From NCBI RefSeq assembly GCF_009295825.1, contig NZ_WHKF01000002.1:496001-560000 (forward strand): a DNA stretch of 64,000 nt, written 5' to 3'. Both the position numbers and the translations under genes were made by a program. Shown here piece by piece: positions 38,429 to 47,966 of this stretch (the stretch's first letter is position 1; each line of letters starts with the position of its first letter). The notes beneath the pieces are model-generated. The model made no database searches. It was not told where the DNA came from and worked only from the letters and a program-made list of their open reading frames with translations. This stretch comes from Marinifilum sp. N1E240 (GTDB taxonomy: Bacteria; Bacteroidota; Bacteroidia; Bacteroidales; Marinifilaceae).

Positions 38429-40486
38429 TTATTGTTTCGAAATCAAATCTTCCTGATATACTTTTTCGGCATTGGGAACGGTAAATCGGAAAGTGGAACC
38501 AATATTTTCTTTACTTTCCACCCAAATTTCACCATCGTTTTGAGCGATAAAATCTTTACAGAGGATTAATCCAAGCCCGTTACCCCGTTCACCTCTTGTT
38601 CCAAGGTTTGACTTACCATCGTCCAATTTAAATAGGTCTAAAAGCTGTTCTTCTGGAATTCCTTTACCGCTGTCTTTAATCCAAATTTCGGTGATGCCAT
38701 CTTTTAGTTTGGCACCTGCCATTATAATACCACCATCAGGCGTAAATTTAATGGCATTGTTTATTAGGTTACGAACAACGGTTTCCAGCATGGAACGATC
38801 TCCATAAATGAAAAGAGAATCGCAGGCAGTAAGCTCCATGTGAATGCTTTTTTCCTGGGCTACTGACTGATAGGTTTCGAATATTCCTGACAATAGCTTG
38901 TTTACCGAAAGAACTACAGGTGTGTAGGGCAAACGACCTGATTGATTTAAGGACCAGGATAATAAATTGTCAGTTAGGTTGAGTACTCGTGTAACACTTT
39001 CACCTAAATCTTTACTTGAATCATTTAACTCGCCGTATCTGCCTTGTTGTATGAAAATTTGTATCAATTTGGCAATTCCTGATACCGAAGCCAATGGCGA
39101 ACGCAAATCGTGAGAGATAATTTGGAACAACTTGTTTTTGGTTTGATTCGATACCAGAAGATCTTTGTTTTTCTGATCTAAAATCTCTTTAGACCATTCT
39201 ATTCTTGTTTTTTGCAGGCTTAACAAACGAGTTGTTTTCTTGTTGCGATAATAGGAGCTGACGATAAAAGCAGCATAAGCAGCAATTAAAACCAGAATTA
39301 TCATTAAGCCATTTCGTTGCATTACTTTGTTCTTGTTCTCTTTCTCTAATATGGCAATGTGAGCTTCTTTTTTTTCAGTCTCGTATTTTGTTTTAAGAAT
39401 TGAAATTTGACTTAAGTTTTCTCGATTTATAAGACTGTCTTTAAGTGCTTCATATCGTACAAAATAGTGTATTGCACTATCAGGTTGGTTTAGGTGAGAA
39501 TAGATATTAAATAGTTCCTTACAACTGGTTTTTCTATAAGCAAGATTATTGGTGTTCAAAGTTAGGTTAAAAGCTTCTTTGCTGTAAGTTAGAGCTTTAT
39601 TGTAATTCTCAGTTCTATAATAAGTATTACCTAAGCTATTTAATGTTGTTGTGATAAAATCTTTATTACCAATTGATTTTTTAAGCTCAAGACTTTTATT
39701 GTAATATTCAAGAGCAAGGCTGTATTGTTTTAAAGAAAGAAAACAATTTCCAATATTGTGATAGGTTTGAGCGAATTTGTATTTATTTGGCTTTTTCTCT
39801 AAAATAATAAGATTTTTATTGTAATAATTTAAAGCTTCCTTATAGTTTTTCTGCAATGTGTAAACCACTGCAATATTATTGTTTGCACCAAATAAATATG
39901 ATAGATTATTTGAATTTACACACAAATTTGCGGCATTTTTATAATGTTTTAATGCTTCTTTATAATTTTTCAGATCTTTATATACTACCCCTATATTGTT
40001 ATTGGCGTTGATTAATATGGACGCATTGTAATTTTGTTCGTAATATTTGAGAACGGAATAATAATCTTTGAGAGCGAGATCATATTTCGCTGTTTTCCTT
40101 AAAATGAGACCTCGATTCAGGTAAGTGAGGTTCATTCCTGCAGAATCAGATGCAAGAGAAAAATTATCAATTGCATTGTTGTAGTTTAATAAAGCAAAAT
40201 CGAATTGTCCTTTTCGTCTGTAAATAGATCCTATACGTATATATGCATCTCCAATGCCAGAATAATTTTTTGAATCCTGTCCAAGTTGAATTGTATGAAG
40301 TGCGTAATATTCAGCTTCCTGTGGCTTTTTTCGGTAGTTTTTCCCTGTCCATTCATTGAGATAAGCGATCTTATCTTCTATATTCTTAATAGAATCTAAT
40401 GAAAATTCTACCTCCTCAACAATTTGTGAAGAAGTAATAAAAGGGAATAAGAATAGAATGAGGGCGATTAGGCGCATAGAATACAA
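38429..40486 (-). CDS. TPR-containing sensor histidine kinase
   Basis: 685 residues (or 682 from the fourth codon). A signal peptide ends near ITSSQ. At least seven tetratricopeptide repeats (about 35-320) have the form YKEALKHYKNAANL and YSLALEYYNKSLEL. A coiled coil precedes one membrane span (about 393-412, GLMIILVLIAAYAAFIVSS). The HisKA domain has LFQIISHDLRSPLASVSGIA, and the HATPase domain has NLINNAIKFTPDGG and GERGNGLGLILCKDF. The TPR domain should be periplasmic. No response regulator is adjacent. Confidence 0.92.
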   Translation of the reverse strand: MYSMRLIALILFLFPFITSSQIVEEVEFSLDSIKNIEDKIAYLNEWTGKNYRKKPQEAEYYALHTIQLGQDSKNYSGIGDAYIRIGSIYRRKGQFDFALLNYNNAIDNFSLASDSAGMNLTYLNRGLILRKTAKYDLALKDYYSVLKYYEQNYNASILINANNNIGVVYKDLKNYKEALKHYKNAANLCVNSNNLSYLFGANNNIAVVYTLQKNYKEALNYYNKNLIILEKKPNKYKFAQTYHNIGNCFLSLKQYSLALEYYNKSLELKKSIGNKDFITTTLNSLGNTYYRTENYNKALTYSKEAFNLTLNTNNLAYRKTSCKELFNIYSHLNQPDSAIHYFVRYEALKDSLINRENLSQISILKTKYETEKKEAHIAILEKENKNKVMQRNGLMIILVLIAAYAAFIVSSYYRNKKTTRLLSLQKTRIEWSKEILDQKNKDLLVSNQTKNKLFQIISHDLRSPLASVSGIAKLIQIFIQQGRYGELNDSSKDLGESVTRVLNLTDNLLSWSLNQSGRLPYTPVVLSVNKLLSGIFETYQSVAQEKSIHMELTACDSLFIYGDRSMLETVVRNLINNAIKFTPDGGIIMAGAKLKDGITEIWIKDSGKGIPEEQLLDLFKLDDGKSNLGTRGERGNGLGLILCKDFIAQNDGEIWVESKENIGSTFRFTVPNAEKVYQEDLISKQ

Positions 40487-40515
40487 ACAATGATGTAATT
40501 AGGTTCAAGATATAA

Positions 40516-40560
40516 AAAATGAATGACAAAGTTTATAATTATTGCTTTGTCATTCATTTT
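40516..40560 (-). terminator. terminator after the 40575-40928 gene
   Basis: A perfect 16-bp stem (AAAATGAATGACAAAG / CTTTGTCATTCATTTT) with a 13-nt AT loop starts 14 bp past the minus-strand stop. The stem ends in TTTT and is followed by TATATC, so the T-tract is short. Confidence 0.7.
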
Positions 40561-40574
40561 ATTAAAATGAATAT

Positions 40575-40928
40575 TTAAGGTAGAGTCTCTTCAGCATCAT
40601 CATAATTTACATCAGTACTGTCGTCTTCAGATGGATTGGCAACAGAACCCAATTTAGATGTTTCGACCATAACCATTGTAACTGTACTAATTTCTTCAGT
40701 AGGTCCTTGCTTTAATGGAACTGAGAATTCAACAATATCGGTCTCTATCGAGCCATTAGTTGTTACACTTGCCGTAACTGCCCACGATTTTTTCTCATTT
40801 TTTACAAGAAGACCTTGTTCTATGGAGCCTAAAGCATAATCTTTTGGTACGGAAACCACCGCATTTAGTGTGTATACACCTGTAGATTCTGATTTGGTTA
40901 AGTTTACAAAGGGTTTAAATAATTTCAT
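40575..40928 (-). CDS. small hypothetical protein with acidic tail
   Basis: About 117 residues from MKLFKPFVNL. The longer frame to 41003 adds an unlikely N-terminus. There is no signal peptide or membrane span. The body is beta-rich (TGVYTLNAVVSVPKDYALGS, EEISTVTMVMVET) and the tail is strongly acidic (EDDSTDVNYDDAEETLP). I recognise no family. It stands alone, with its own terminator. Confidence 0.6.
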   Translation of the reverse strand: MKLFKPFVNLTKSESTGVYTLNAVVSVPKDYALGSIEQGLLVKNEKKSWAVTASVTTNGSIETDIVEFSVPLKQGPTEEISTVTMVMVETSKLGSVANPSEDDSTDVNYDDAEETLP

Positions 40929-41219
40929 AAATCTAGTTTTAAAGTTAGCATTATATTTACTCCTTGTGAAATTAACAAAATTGATTTGACTGCCAAACAT
41001 CAATACCTATAATAAAGCATAAAAAAATGATATGTTGTTTGTTATTGGTGAAGTATTGGTTGATTAATAGGAGATTATGCTTGCGTTAGTTGTTTTATTT
41101 AGAATAAAAAACATATGGTAAGCATTCACATAAATAAAGAATGGATAATTTTGGAGGTGGATATGAAAATTTTGAAAAGTAAATTGAATACTTAGTAATC
41201 TTATTTATAATGAAAGAAG

Positions 41220-41248
41220 ATGCTAAGCACTAATGAGGTGCTTAGCAT
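41220..41248 (-). terminator. probable terminator after the aldo-keto reductase gene
   Basis: ATGCTAAGCAC / GTGCTTAGCAT is a perfect 11-bp stem with a 7-nt loop, 15 bp past the minus-strand stop. Only a pyrimidine-rich tract (CTTCTTTC) follows, so termination may be weak. Confidence 0.6.
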
Positions 41249-41262
41249 GTGATGTTAAATTC

Positions 41263-42252
41263 TTATGATTTCAGAATTTCTTCAATCTCTTCCAATTCGA
41301 AGACTTCAAAGTGTAAATTGTTTACACTATCTATATTTTGATTCAATTGATTTACTGAGCTGGCACCTACCAATACCGAAGTCACTCGTTCATCTTTTAG
41401 TAACCAGGCAATGGCCATTTGTGCCAAACTTTGTCCTCTTTTTTCAGCAATATCATTTAAAGCTTTCACTTTTTCAATCAACTTATCAGTTATTTGATCT
41501 TTTTGTAAAAAGCCATGAGATTTGGCAGCACGAGAATCTTTAGGAATTCCTTTAATGTATTTATTTGTAAGCATGCCTTGAGCAAGAGGAGAGAAGGCAA
41601 TAGCCCCCATTCCATCTTTTTCTAAAGTATCCAATAATCCATCTTCCGCCCAACGATCGAACATGGAGTATCTTGGTTGATGTATCAAACAAGGTGTGCC
41701 CAATTCACGAAGAATTCTGGCAGCTTCTCTGGTTTTATCTGGCGAGTAGGAAGAGATTCCAACATACAATGCTTTTCCTTGTCGAACCACATGATCCAAT
41801 GCCATCATGGTTTCTTCTAGTGGCGTGTTTGGATCTGGGCGATGTGAATAGAAAATATCTACATAATCGAGTCCCATACGCTTTAAACTCTGATCGAGAC
41901 TTGCAATCAGGTATTTTCGTGATCCCCATTCACCATAAGGTCCAGACCACATTTTATATCCAGCCTTGGTTGAAATAATCATCTCATCGCGGTAAGCTTT
42001 TAAATCTTCCTTTAGAATTTTACCAAAGTTTTCTTCTGCCGATCCCGGAGGTGGACCATAGTTGTTAGCCAAATCGAAATGGGTAACACCCCGATCGAAA
42101 GCCTGGTAAATAATTTGCTTGTAATTTTCGTATACATCTACATGTCCGAAATTGTGCCATAATCCCAGTGAAATAGCGGGTAATAATAAGCCGCTTCTTC
42201 CACATCTACGATAGGGCATATCATTGTATCTGTCTTCTGACGCTTTGTACAT
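41263..42252 (-). CDS. aldo-keto reductase, YghZ/GprA-like
   Basis: About 329 residues from MYKASEDRYNDMPYRRCGRSG. The frame extends to 42312 but the extra residues are unlike the family. The (beta/alpha)8 reductase shows the Asp/Tyr/Lys/His set in FDLANNYGPPPGSAEE, STKAGYKMWSGPYGEWGSRKYL and IFYSHRPDPNTPLEE, plus the NADPH site ISSYSP..LIHQPRYSMFDRW. The close resemblance to YghZ (L-glyceraldehyde-3-phosphate reductase) is by pattern only. Monocistronic. Confidence 0.92.
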   Translation of the reverse strand: MYKASEDRYNDMPYRRCGRSGLLLPAISLGLWHNFGHVDVYENYKQIIYQAFDRGVTHFDLANNYGPPPGSAEENFGKILKEDLKAYRDEMIISTKAGYKMWSGPYGEWGSRKYLIASLDQSLKRMGLDYVDIFYSHRPDPNTPLEETMMALDHVVRQGKALYVGISSYSPDKTREAARILRELGTPCLIHQPRYSMFDRWAEDGLLDTLEKDGMGAIAFSPLAQGMLTNKYIKGIPKDSRAAKSHGFLQKDQITDKLIEKVKALNDIAEKRGQSLAQMAIAWLLKDERVTSVLVGASSVNQLNQNIDSVNNLHFEVFELEEIEEILKS

Positions 42253-42517
42253 ATTGAATAAAATTTGATGTTGTGTGAAGATAAAAAGAAAGTCGAAAGT
42301 AAAAAAAGTCAAAAGATCGATACTGTAAAATGATCGTTTGTTAACGAAACTGCTTGTATTGTAGAATCTATTTTTGCTAATGCTTCCAAAAATGGTCCAA
42401 ATGTATAATTAATAATCCCTTAGGTATAATGATATTTAAAAAGTTCTCGTTTACATTTAACAGTGCAATAATCATGAGAATAAATAATGTTGAAGTATTT
42501 GTTTAAAAGACTAGAAA

Positions 42518-43255
42518 ATGGGAACTAAAATTAAAGATCGCTTTTTGGTAGAACTGTATGATTATCCCTTGGGTGATAAAAAGGAGGATCGGATAGGTAA
42601 AGTAATAAGTTGTAAAACATTCAGCGAAGAAGATTTAATTCAATTGGCTGTTGCTCGAGGAACAGATATAGGGGCATCTGCAATGAGGGCAACCCTTGAA
42701 ATAATCAGTGAATTGGCTATTGAACAAATTACCAAGGGAGCGATAGTTCATTTGGGTTTGGCACAGTTTCATGTGAATGTTCATGGTGTGTTTCAGGGCG
42801 ATGCAGCCAAGTGGGATAAAGAAAAGCACGGCTTACATGTACAGGCTAATCCAATAGTAAAATTGAAAAAAGCTGTCGAATCTTGCGAGGTTGAAGTTAG
42901 AGGAATGGCTCCAGTACAAGCAGGAATCAACTCTGTTACCGATCTTAGTTCCGGACAAATGAATACAGTACTTACTCCAGGAGGTGGTATTCATGTATTG
43001 GGATCTAAGATTAAAATTGATGGAGATTCAGAAGTTTTGGGACTCTATTTGCTTCATCAGGAAACTAAGGTCGAGACATTTGTTCCAAAGAGAAGTTTGG
43101 CTTTAAATTCTCCGTCAAAACTGTTTTTTGTTGCTCCTGCAGATTTGAAAATTGGTTTGTATAACTTGTCAGTTACTACTCAATTTACTTCTCAGGGAAG
43201 ATTTCGCAAGCAGGCTAGGAGATATGTCTTCAATGGAAATTTAGAGGTAAAATAA
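42518..43255 (+). CDS. HU-like DNA-binding protein with DUF4469 domain
   Basis: 245 residues. The first ~120 resemble the HU/IHF fold variant of Bacteroidetes (FSEEDLIQLAVARGTDIGASAMRATLEIISELAIEQITKGAIVHLGLAQFHVNVHG). The rest is an Ig-like DUF4469 domain (INSVTDLSSGQMNTVLTPGGGIHVLGSKIKI). Such proteins may shape the nucleoid, but binding has not been shown for this type as far as I know. It stands alone and is followed by the unusual 467-bp gap. Confidence 0.85.
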   Translation: MGTKIKDRFLVELYDYPLGDKKEDRIGKVISCKTFSEEDLIQLAVARGTDIGASAMRATLEIISELAIEQITKGAIVHLGLAQFHVNVHGVFQGDAAKWDKEKHGLHVQANPIVKLKKAVESCEVEVRGMAPVQAGINSVTDLSSGQMNTVLTPGGGIHVLGSKIKIDGDSEVLGLYLLHQETKVETFVPKRSLALNSPSKLFFVAPADLKIGLYNLSVTTQFTSQGRFRKQARRYVFNGNLEVK

Positions 43256-43722
43256 AACTGGCTTTTTCCCATTGTCCCTATTTCGCTTGTAGTGGGTTAT
43301 TAGGTAAGAACTATTTTTCGACAATAACCTATTGTTTTAGATTGAAACAATTATTTGCTGTAGTTGGTAGAATAGAACCAATTTATTCAATCAATGAGAT
43401 CTCGAAGTAGTATAAAGGCAAAGAAACACTCTGTGTGGCAGCTAAGGTGTAACGGTAATGTCGTATTAGGAGAAACATTGAGGATTTGTTCTAAGTGTGA
43501 ATGATGTCTCTCGAAGCAGAGAGTGTTGACCTCGCGCCCGAGAGAGAAGTGCTCTCCCGTTCGAGAGATATAACACCTCGCGAGCGAGAGGAATATAATC
43601 TCTCGCCTGAGAGAGGAGATCCATTCGCTGAAGTGTTTACTTTTTATTAGCTGGTGTATTGATTGCGAGAACGCCTAAGAATAAAATAATCATTAACCTA
43701 AGGGAAAGAATGTTCTTCGTAT
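43256..43722. other. 467-bp gap between convergent genes with a GC-rich hairpin array
   Basis: It lies between the DUF4469 gene (+) and phoR (-), both ending towards it, so no promoter for either is needed here. The centre holds five mini-hairpins (43508-43613), listed separately. A 36-codon frame at 43394-43504 ends four bases before the array. The remainder is AT-rich with no clear terminator for either neighbour. Confidence 0.7.
43508..43613. repeat. array of five GC-rich mini-hairpins, ~23-bp period
   Basis: Arms and loops in order: CTCTC-GAAGCA-GAGAG (43508), CTCG-CGCC-CGAG (43531), CTCTC-CCGTTC-GAGAG (43552), CTCG-CGAG-CGAG (43577) and CTCTC-GCCT-GAGAG (43600). Start-to-start distances are 23, 21, 25 and 23 bp. 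CTCTC and CTCG arms alternate, and the spacers differ. The loops vary while the arms are kept, which suggests selection on the paired bases. Confidence 0.75.
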
Positions 43723-45519
43723 TTATGACAATTGCTTTTTCAAGGAGAAAAAGAACTCAATTCCACCTTCTTTACGTGCTTTTATAAAGATTCGTCCCTG
43801 GTGAAAGGAAACCGCATTTTTTACGATAGAGAGTCCCAGTCCGGTACCACCCATTTTTCTTGCTCTTCCGTTGTCGGCTCGGTAAAATCTCTCAAAAATT
43901 CTAGGCAGATGCTTTTCCTGAATTCCAATTCCATTATCCGCAAAGGAGAAATAGTGGTAATTGTTATCCTCAAAATAGTTGTTGATTTCTATGAGAGAGC
44001 TATCACCTGCATATTTAATAGAATTGTCAATCAGGTTTCTAAAAATAGAATCGAGCAATTCGCTATTGCCTTTAATGTTTAAGTCCGCTGGAATTTGTAG
44101 GTCTACTTTCATTTTTGTTTTCTCCAACTTCAACTCAAAATCATCCATCATTTCGTCAAGCATCAGCTTGATATCAACATTTTCTACCGAGAACAATTGT
44201 TGCGCTTCCTCCATTTTTGTGAGTACCGAAATGTCCTGAATCAGGTTCGAAAGTCGGTTAATTTGCACACAGGAACGCTCAATAAACTGTATTTTTTTAT
44301 CCTCGGGCATGGTTGGATTGTCCTTAATGGTTTCCAGAAATCCAGAGACTGCAGTAACAGGAGTTTTTAGCTCATGTGCAATATTTAAAGTCATTTCCTG
44401 CTTAATGGTCTTCTCGTTTTCCAACTTGGTATTGTCGTGAATCGAGATTTCGAAATTGCAATCGGGAAACACCACTACTTGATATAAAAATACTTTGTGT
44501 CCTATAATCACCGTTTTTTTCGAGCTAATCATATCCACATTTGGAATGTAATTTGATTCCAACTCTTTTATGTTGGTATTGATAAAATCGTTGATTTCCT
44601 CTAATTCGGGCAAGTCAAATATTTCCTGATAGTTGTGTGTTGATATGTTTGATAAATAGTTGATGTAATCGATAAAATGGCTGTTCCAAAGAATTAGATT
44701 TCTCTGTTTATCAAATACAGCAACACCTTCCTGCGCAATTTGCAGATGGGCAAACAATTTGTCTTTTTCTTGTTGTAAGGCTTCTTTTGTTTTGCTCAGT
44801 TTTTCGTAAATCTTCACAATTTGCTTACTGATTTCGCCCAGTTCTGTTTTGCCAAAATCTTCGTTGGTATCAATTGGTCTATTCTTGGCTGCATTAATGG
44901 CAAACTTTCTCAATTTAGAAATGGAATTTCCAAAGTGCTCTGTTGCATAAATCAGAAATACTACGGTAACTCCAAACAAACCGATTAAAAAATACAGAAA
45001 TATATTATTCGATTTTAAAAAGGTGACAACACTATCGTTAAAAGGCAAAGCCGTACGTACAAAATGCGTGTAATAATGCTTGGAATAATAGTAATAGGTT
45101 TGTCCGGTTGAGCCCGAGAGTCGAATGTTGCTGCCTTTTGAAGAATGCAATGATTTTTGAACCTCGGGGCGGTTCAGGTGATTGTCAAGGCGATCTAAAT
45201 GTTCTACATCCGAATCATAAATTACATCACCTTTTAAAGTGATTACTGAAATTCGAATGTTACGATCGGGAATTAAAGAACGAAGCGAATCAATCTCAGT
45301 AAACTGAAGATTTTGAAGAATATCTTTTTTACGGATTAATTCCTGAACCTGCTCGGTATAAATATTTAGAGCATATTCCAGTTTTTCGCGGCGATAAGCT
45401 CTTTCTTGTTGATATTGAAAGCCTCCGATAAGGATAGAGAATATCAGGACGATGATAAAGAAGAAAAAGAACAATCGTTTCTTGTATTTCGATCCTGAGG
45501 TATGAATGTTTGTGTGCAT
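43723..45519 (-). CDS. phoR: PhoR-like sensor histidine kinase
   Basis: 598 residues. One span at about 15-35, a periplasmic sensor loop to ~172, a second span near 175-192, a HAMP-like linker, a PAS-like domain (about 260-360), HisKA (MTLNIAHELKTPVTAVSGFLETI) and HATPase (NLIDNSIKYAG, ADNGIGIQEKHLPRIFERFYR, GGTGLGLSIVKNAV). It follows phoB on the same strand at the end of the pst-pho cluster, so it is the likely phosphate-responsive kinase. Confidence 0.9.
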   Translation of the reverse strand: MHTNIHTSGSKYKKRLFFFFFIIVLIFSILIGGFQYQQERAYRREKLEYALNIYTEQVQELIRKKDILQNLQFTEIDSLRSLIPDRNIRISVITLKGDVIYDSDVEHLDRLDNHLNRPEVQKSLHSSKGSNIRLSGSTGQTYYYYSKHYYTHFVRTALPFNDSVVTFLKSNNIFLYFLIGLFGVTVVFLIYATEHFGNSISKLRKFAINAAKNRPIDTNEDFGKTELGEISKQIVKIYEKLSKTKEALQQEKDKLFAHLQIAQEGVAVFDKQRNLILWNSHFIDYINYLSNISTHNYQEIFDLPELEEINDFINTNIKELESNYIPNVDMISSKKTVIIGHKVFLYQVVVFPDCNFEISIHDNTKLENEKTIKQEMTLNIAHELKTPVTAVSGFLETIKDNPTMPEDKKIQFIERSCVQINRLSNLIQDISVLTKMEEAQQLFSVENVDIKLMLDEMMDDFELKLEKTKMKVDLQIPADLNIKGNSELLDSIFRNLIDNSIKYAGDSSLIEINNYFEDNNYHYFSFADNGIGIQEKHLPRIFERFYRADNGRARKMGGTGLGLSIVKNAVSFHQGRIFIKARKEGGIEFFFSLKKQLS

Positions 45520-45624
45520 GTGCGTTTAAAATTAAATTCATGTATGCATTACATGAATCTGCTTTTGAGATTTAAATTGCCTAACGAGGCATAAATGTAG
45601 GATATATTTATCAATTCTGTTTTG

Positions 45625-46314
45625 CTATTGTTTGAGCGATTCAAAATAATAACCATATCCTGATTTTGTTTTGATCAGTTTGTGATATTCGCCAATTTTT
45701 TTTCTGATTCGCCTTACATTTACATCTACAGTTCTATCTCCAACAAAGGTGTCACCTTCCCATATTTTGTGCATGATTTCATCTCTTGAATAAATTCTCC
45801 CTTTGTGATTTAGTAGCAATTGTAGAATCTCAAATTCGGTTTTGGTCAAACCTACATCTATATTATTAATGGTTACTTTTTTCGACTCTGGAATCAGTTT
45901 CATGTCTTCGTATTCAAAGGAAATTTCCTTTTGAGTTGTGGTGAAAACTCTTTTACAAATCACATGAATTCTGGCAATTATTTCCTTAACCGAAAAGGGT
46001 TTGGCAACATAATCATCCGCCCCGGCATTAAATCCTTTTAATTTGTCGTCTTCGCTTCCTTTGGCTGTGATAAACAGTATTGGCTTATCTGCCAGATCTG
46101 GATTTCGACGTATGATTTTAGCCAGTTCTAAACCCGAAATTTCTCCCATCATAATATCAAGGAGAAAGAAATCGTATTGACTAAGCTCTAATTTTAGTGC
46201 TTGTTCTGATGAGAATGCAGTATCTACTGTAAATCCTTCTTGTTCGAGGTTGAATTGGAGGATTTCGCACAAATCCTCTTCATCATCAACGACCAATATC
46301 TTTAAATCTGTCAT
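45625..46314 (-). CDS. phoB: PhoB-like response regulator
   Basis: 229 residues. The receiver domain has acidic residues Asp10-Asp11, phospho-acceptor Asp53 (FFLLDIMMG) and Lys in VAKPFSV. The OmpR/PhoB winged helix follows (LTKTEFEILQLLLNHKGRIYSRDEIMHKIW, GDRTVDVNVRRIRKKI). Its place between phoU and phoR supports control of phosphate-starvation genes. The 11-bp repeats upstream of pstS are its probable target. Confidence 0.93.
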   Translation of the reverse strand: MTDLKILVVDDEEDLCEILQFNLEQEGFTVDTAFSSEQALKLELSQYDFFLLDIMMGEISGLELAKIIRRNPDLADKPILFITAKGSEDDKLKGFNAGADDYVAKPFSVKEIIARIHVICKRVFTTTQKEISFEYEDMKLIPESKKVTINNIDVGLTKTEFEILQLLLNHKGRIYSRDEIMHKIWEGDTFVGDRTVDVNVRRIRKKIGEYHKLIKTKSGYGYYFESLKQ

Positions 46315-46389
46315 TTTATCTGAAATCTATAGGGTTAAGATTTTAATTTTATACTTGAAGGTTTTAGGCAAATTCAGTTGATAATAAAG

Positions 46390-47082
46390 TTATTCTTCCT
46401 CGGGTAAATCCTGATGACGCAAATCGATTCCTTGCTGATAATAGATAGAAGCTTCAGCAATATTGGTGGCATTATCGGCTATACGTTCGATATTGCCCAG
46501 AATACTACCAAAATTAAGTAGATTGTATATTTTAGATTCTTCTATCCCTTGAGGCGTCTCTTTTTTTACCATTCTTCGCAAGAGCTGTTTTTGCATTTCG
46601 TCCACCAGTTCATCATTCTTGATGGTCCAAATGGCATATTCTCTGTCGCTATCTTCAAATGAGATTAAGGATTTCCTCACCATTTTTTCGCTAATAGAAA
46701 GCATGTTGAGTAAGGATTCTCTTTGGTTTTCAGGAATGAACGGAGGTTCCATTTTATCGATAAATCGCATCACGTTATTCAGCTGATCCCCAATTCGCTC
46801 GATATGACCAATCATTCTGAAATAGGAGAAAAGCAATCGAAGTTCGCTTGCCATAGGTTGTTGCAAGCCCATAGTTTGTATAATGTTATCGCTCATTTTC
46901 AGTTCAAACTGATCGAGCTTTTCCTCATTTTGTTTGAACTTTGCAACTTGTTTCGGGTCGATAATATCCAATCCTAGTAAAACAACATCTTCCAGTATTT
47001 CAAATTGCTCCTGAAGTATCAATTTCATTTTGGCGAAATCGGTATGGAGCTTATCAAATTTCTTATCTTTTTTTATTGACAT
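46390..47082 (-). CDS. phoU: phosphate signalling regulator PhoU
   Basis: 230 residues, all helical, with the two PhoU three-helix repeats; metal-binding-type Glu/Asp clusters appear in FRMIGHIERIGDQLNNVMRFI and GSILGNIERIADNATNIAEA. It links the Pst transporter to the PhoR kinase and dampens signalling when phosphate is plentiful. It lies 53 bp after pstB. Confidence 0.95.
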   Translation of the reverse strand: MSIKKDKKFDKLHTDFAKMKLILQEQFEILEDVVLLGLDIIDPKQVAKFKQNEEKLDQFELKMSDNIIQTMGLQQPMASELRLLFSYFRMIGHIERIGDQLNNVMRFIDKMEPPFIPENQRESLLNMLSISEKMVRKSLISFEDSDREYAIWTIKNDELVDEMQKQLLRRMVKKETPQGIEESKIYNLLNFGSILGNIERIADNATNIAEASIYYQQGIDLRHQDLPEEE

Positions 47083-47135
47083 GGATAATTCAATTACGAA
47101 TTCATAATTTATAAATTAACAAAAGGAGAAGGGCA

Positions 47136-47966
47136 TCAACCGAATTTACCGGTTAGGTACTCTTCGGTTCGTTTGTCTTTAGGCATGGTAAACATTTGCT
47201 TGGTTTTGCCATATTCCACTAAATCGCCCAAATACATAAACATCGAATAATCTGATATTCTCGCAGCTTGCGACATGTTGTGTGTAACCAAAACAATGGT
47301 GAAATCCTTTTTCAATTTTACCAAAAGGTCTTCAATTTTAGCTGTTGCGATAGGATCCAAAGCCGATGTGGGTTCGTCTAAAAGGATAATGTCAGGCGTG
47401 TATGCCAGTGCACGAGCAATACACAAGCGTTGTTGCTGACCTCCTGAAAGAAAGGTTCCTTTATTGTGCAGGGAATCTTTAACTTCTTCCCATAAACCAA
47501 CTTCTCGTAAGGACTTTTCGACTATTTCATCCTTTTCGGAACGTTTTAATCTTATTCCATTTAAGTTGAATCCTGCTATAACATTGTCGTAAATGCTCAT
47601 TGTAGGAAAAGGATTCGGACGTTGAAAAACCATTCCAATCTTTCTTCTCAACTGTATGGGATTTATTTTGTAAATGTTTTCATCACCTAAATAAACAGCT
47701 CCTTTGTTATGAGTGTTTGGATACAATTCGTGCATGCGGTTTATGGCTCTTAGAAGTGTACTTTTTCCACATCCCGAAGGTCCCATAATTGCCGTAATTT
47801 TGTTCTTAGCTATTCCTGCAGATACATTGTTTATGGCATATTTGTCACCACCGTATGAAACCGACAAATCGTCGATTTTTAGAACTGGCGATGCTATATT
47901 TTCTATAGGAGACTGTATCATACTGCTATCTTTATATGTTTGCTTTGTCAACTCTTTTTCTTTCAT
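47136..47966 (-). CDS. pstB: phosphate ABC transporter ATP-binding protein
   Basis: 277 residues from the ATG at 47966, whose A is shared with the pstA stop (TAATG), so translation is coupled. A longer frame to 48056 exists but overlaps pstA. Walker A is GPSGCGKSTLL, the Q-loop is in GMVFQRPNPFP, the signature is LSGGQQQRLCIARAL and Walker B is IILLDEPTSALDP. It powers phosphate uptake with PstSCA. An N-terminal extension of ~25 residues precedes the ABC core. Confidence 0.96.
   Translation of the reverse strand: MKEKELTKQTYKDSSMIQSPIENIASPVLKIDDLSVSYGGDKYAINNVSAGIAKNKITAIMGPSGCGKSTLLRAINRMHELYPNTHNKGAVYLGDENIYKINPIQLRRKIGMVFQRPNPFPTMSIYDNVIAGFNLNGIRLKRSEKDEIVEKSLREVGLWEEVKDSLHNKGTFLSGGQQQRLCIARALAYTPDIILLDEPTSALDPIATAKIEDLLVKLKKDFTIVLVTHNMSQAARISDYSMFMYLGDLVEYGKTKQMFTMPKDKRTEEYLTGKFG

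Noticed and set aside
43508-43613. Possible CRISPR array
   Set aside because: Units are too short (~23 bp including spacer), the shared part is only 4-5-base arms, and no cas genes are near.
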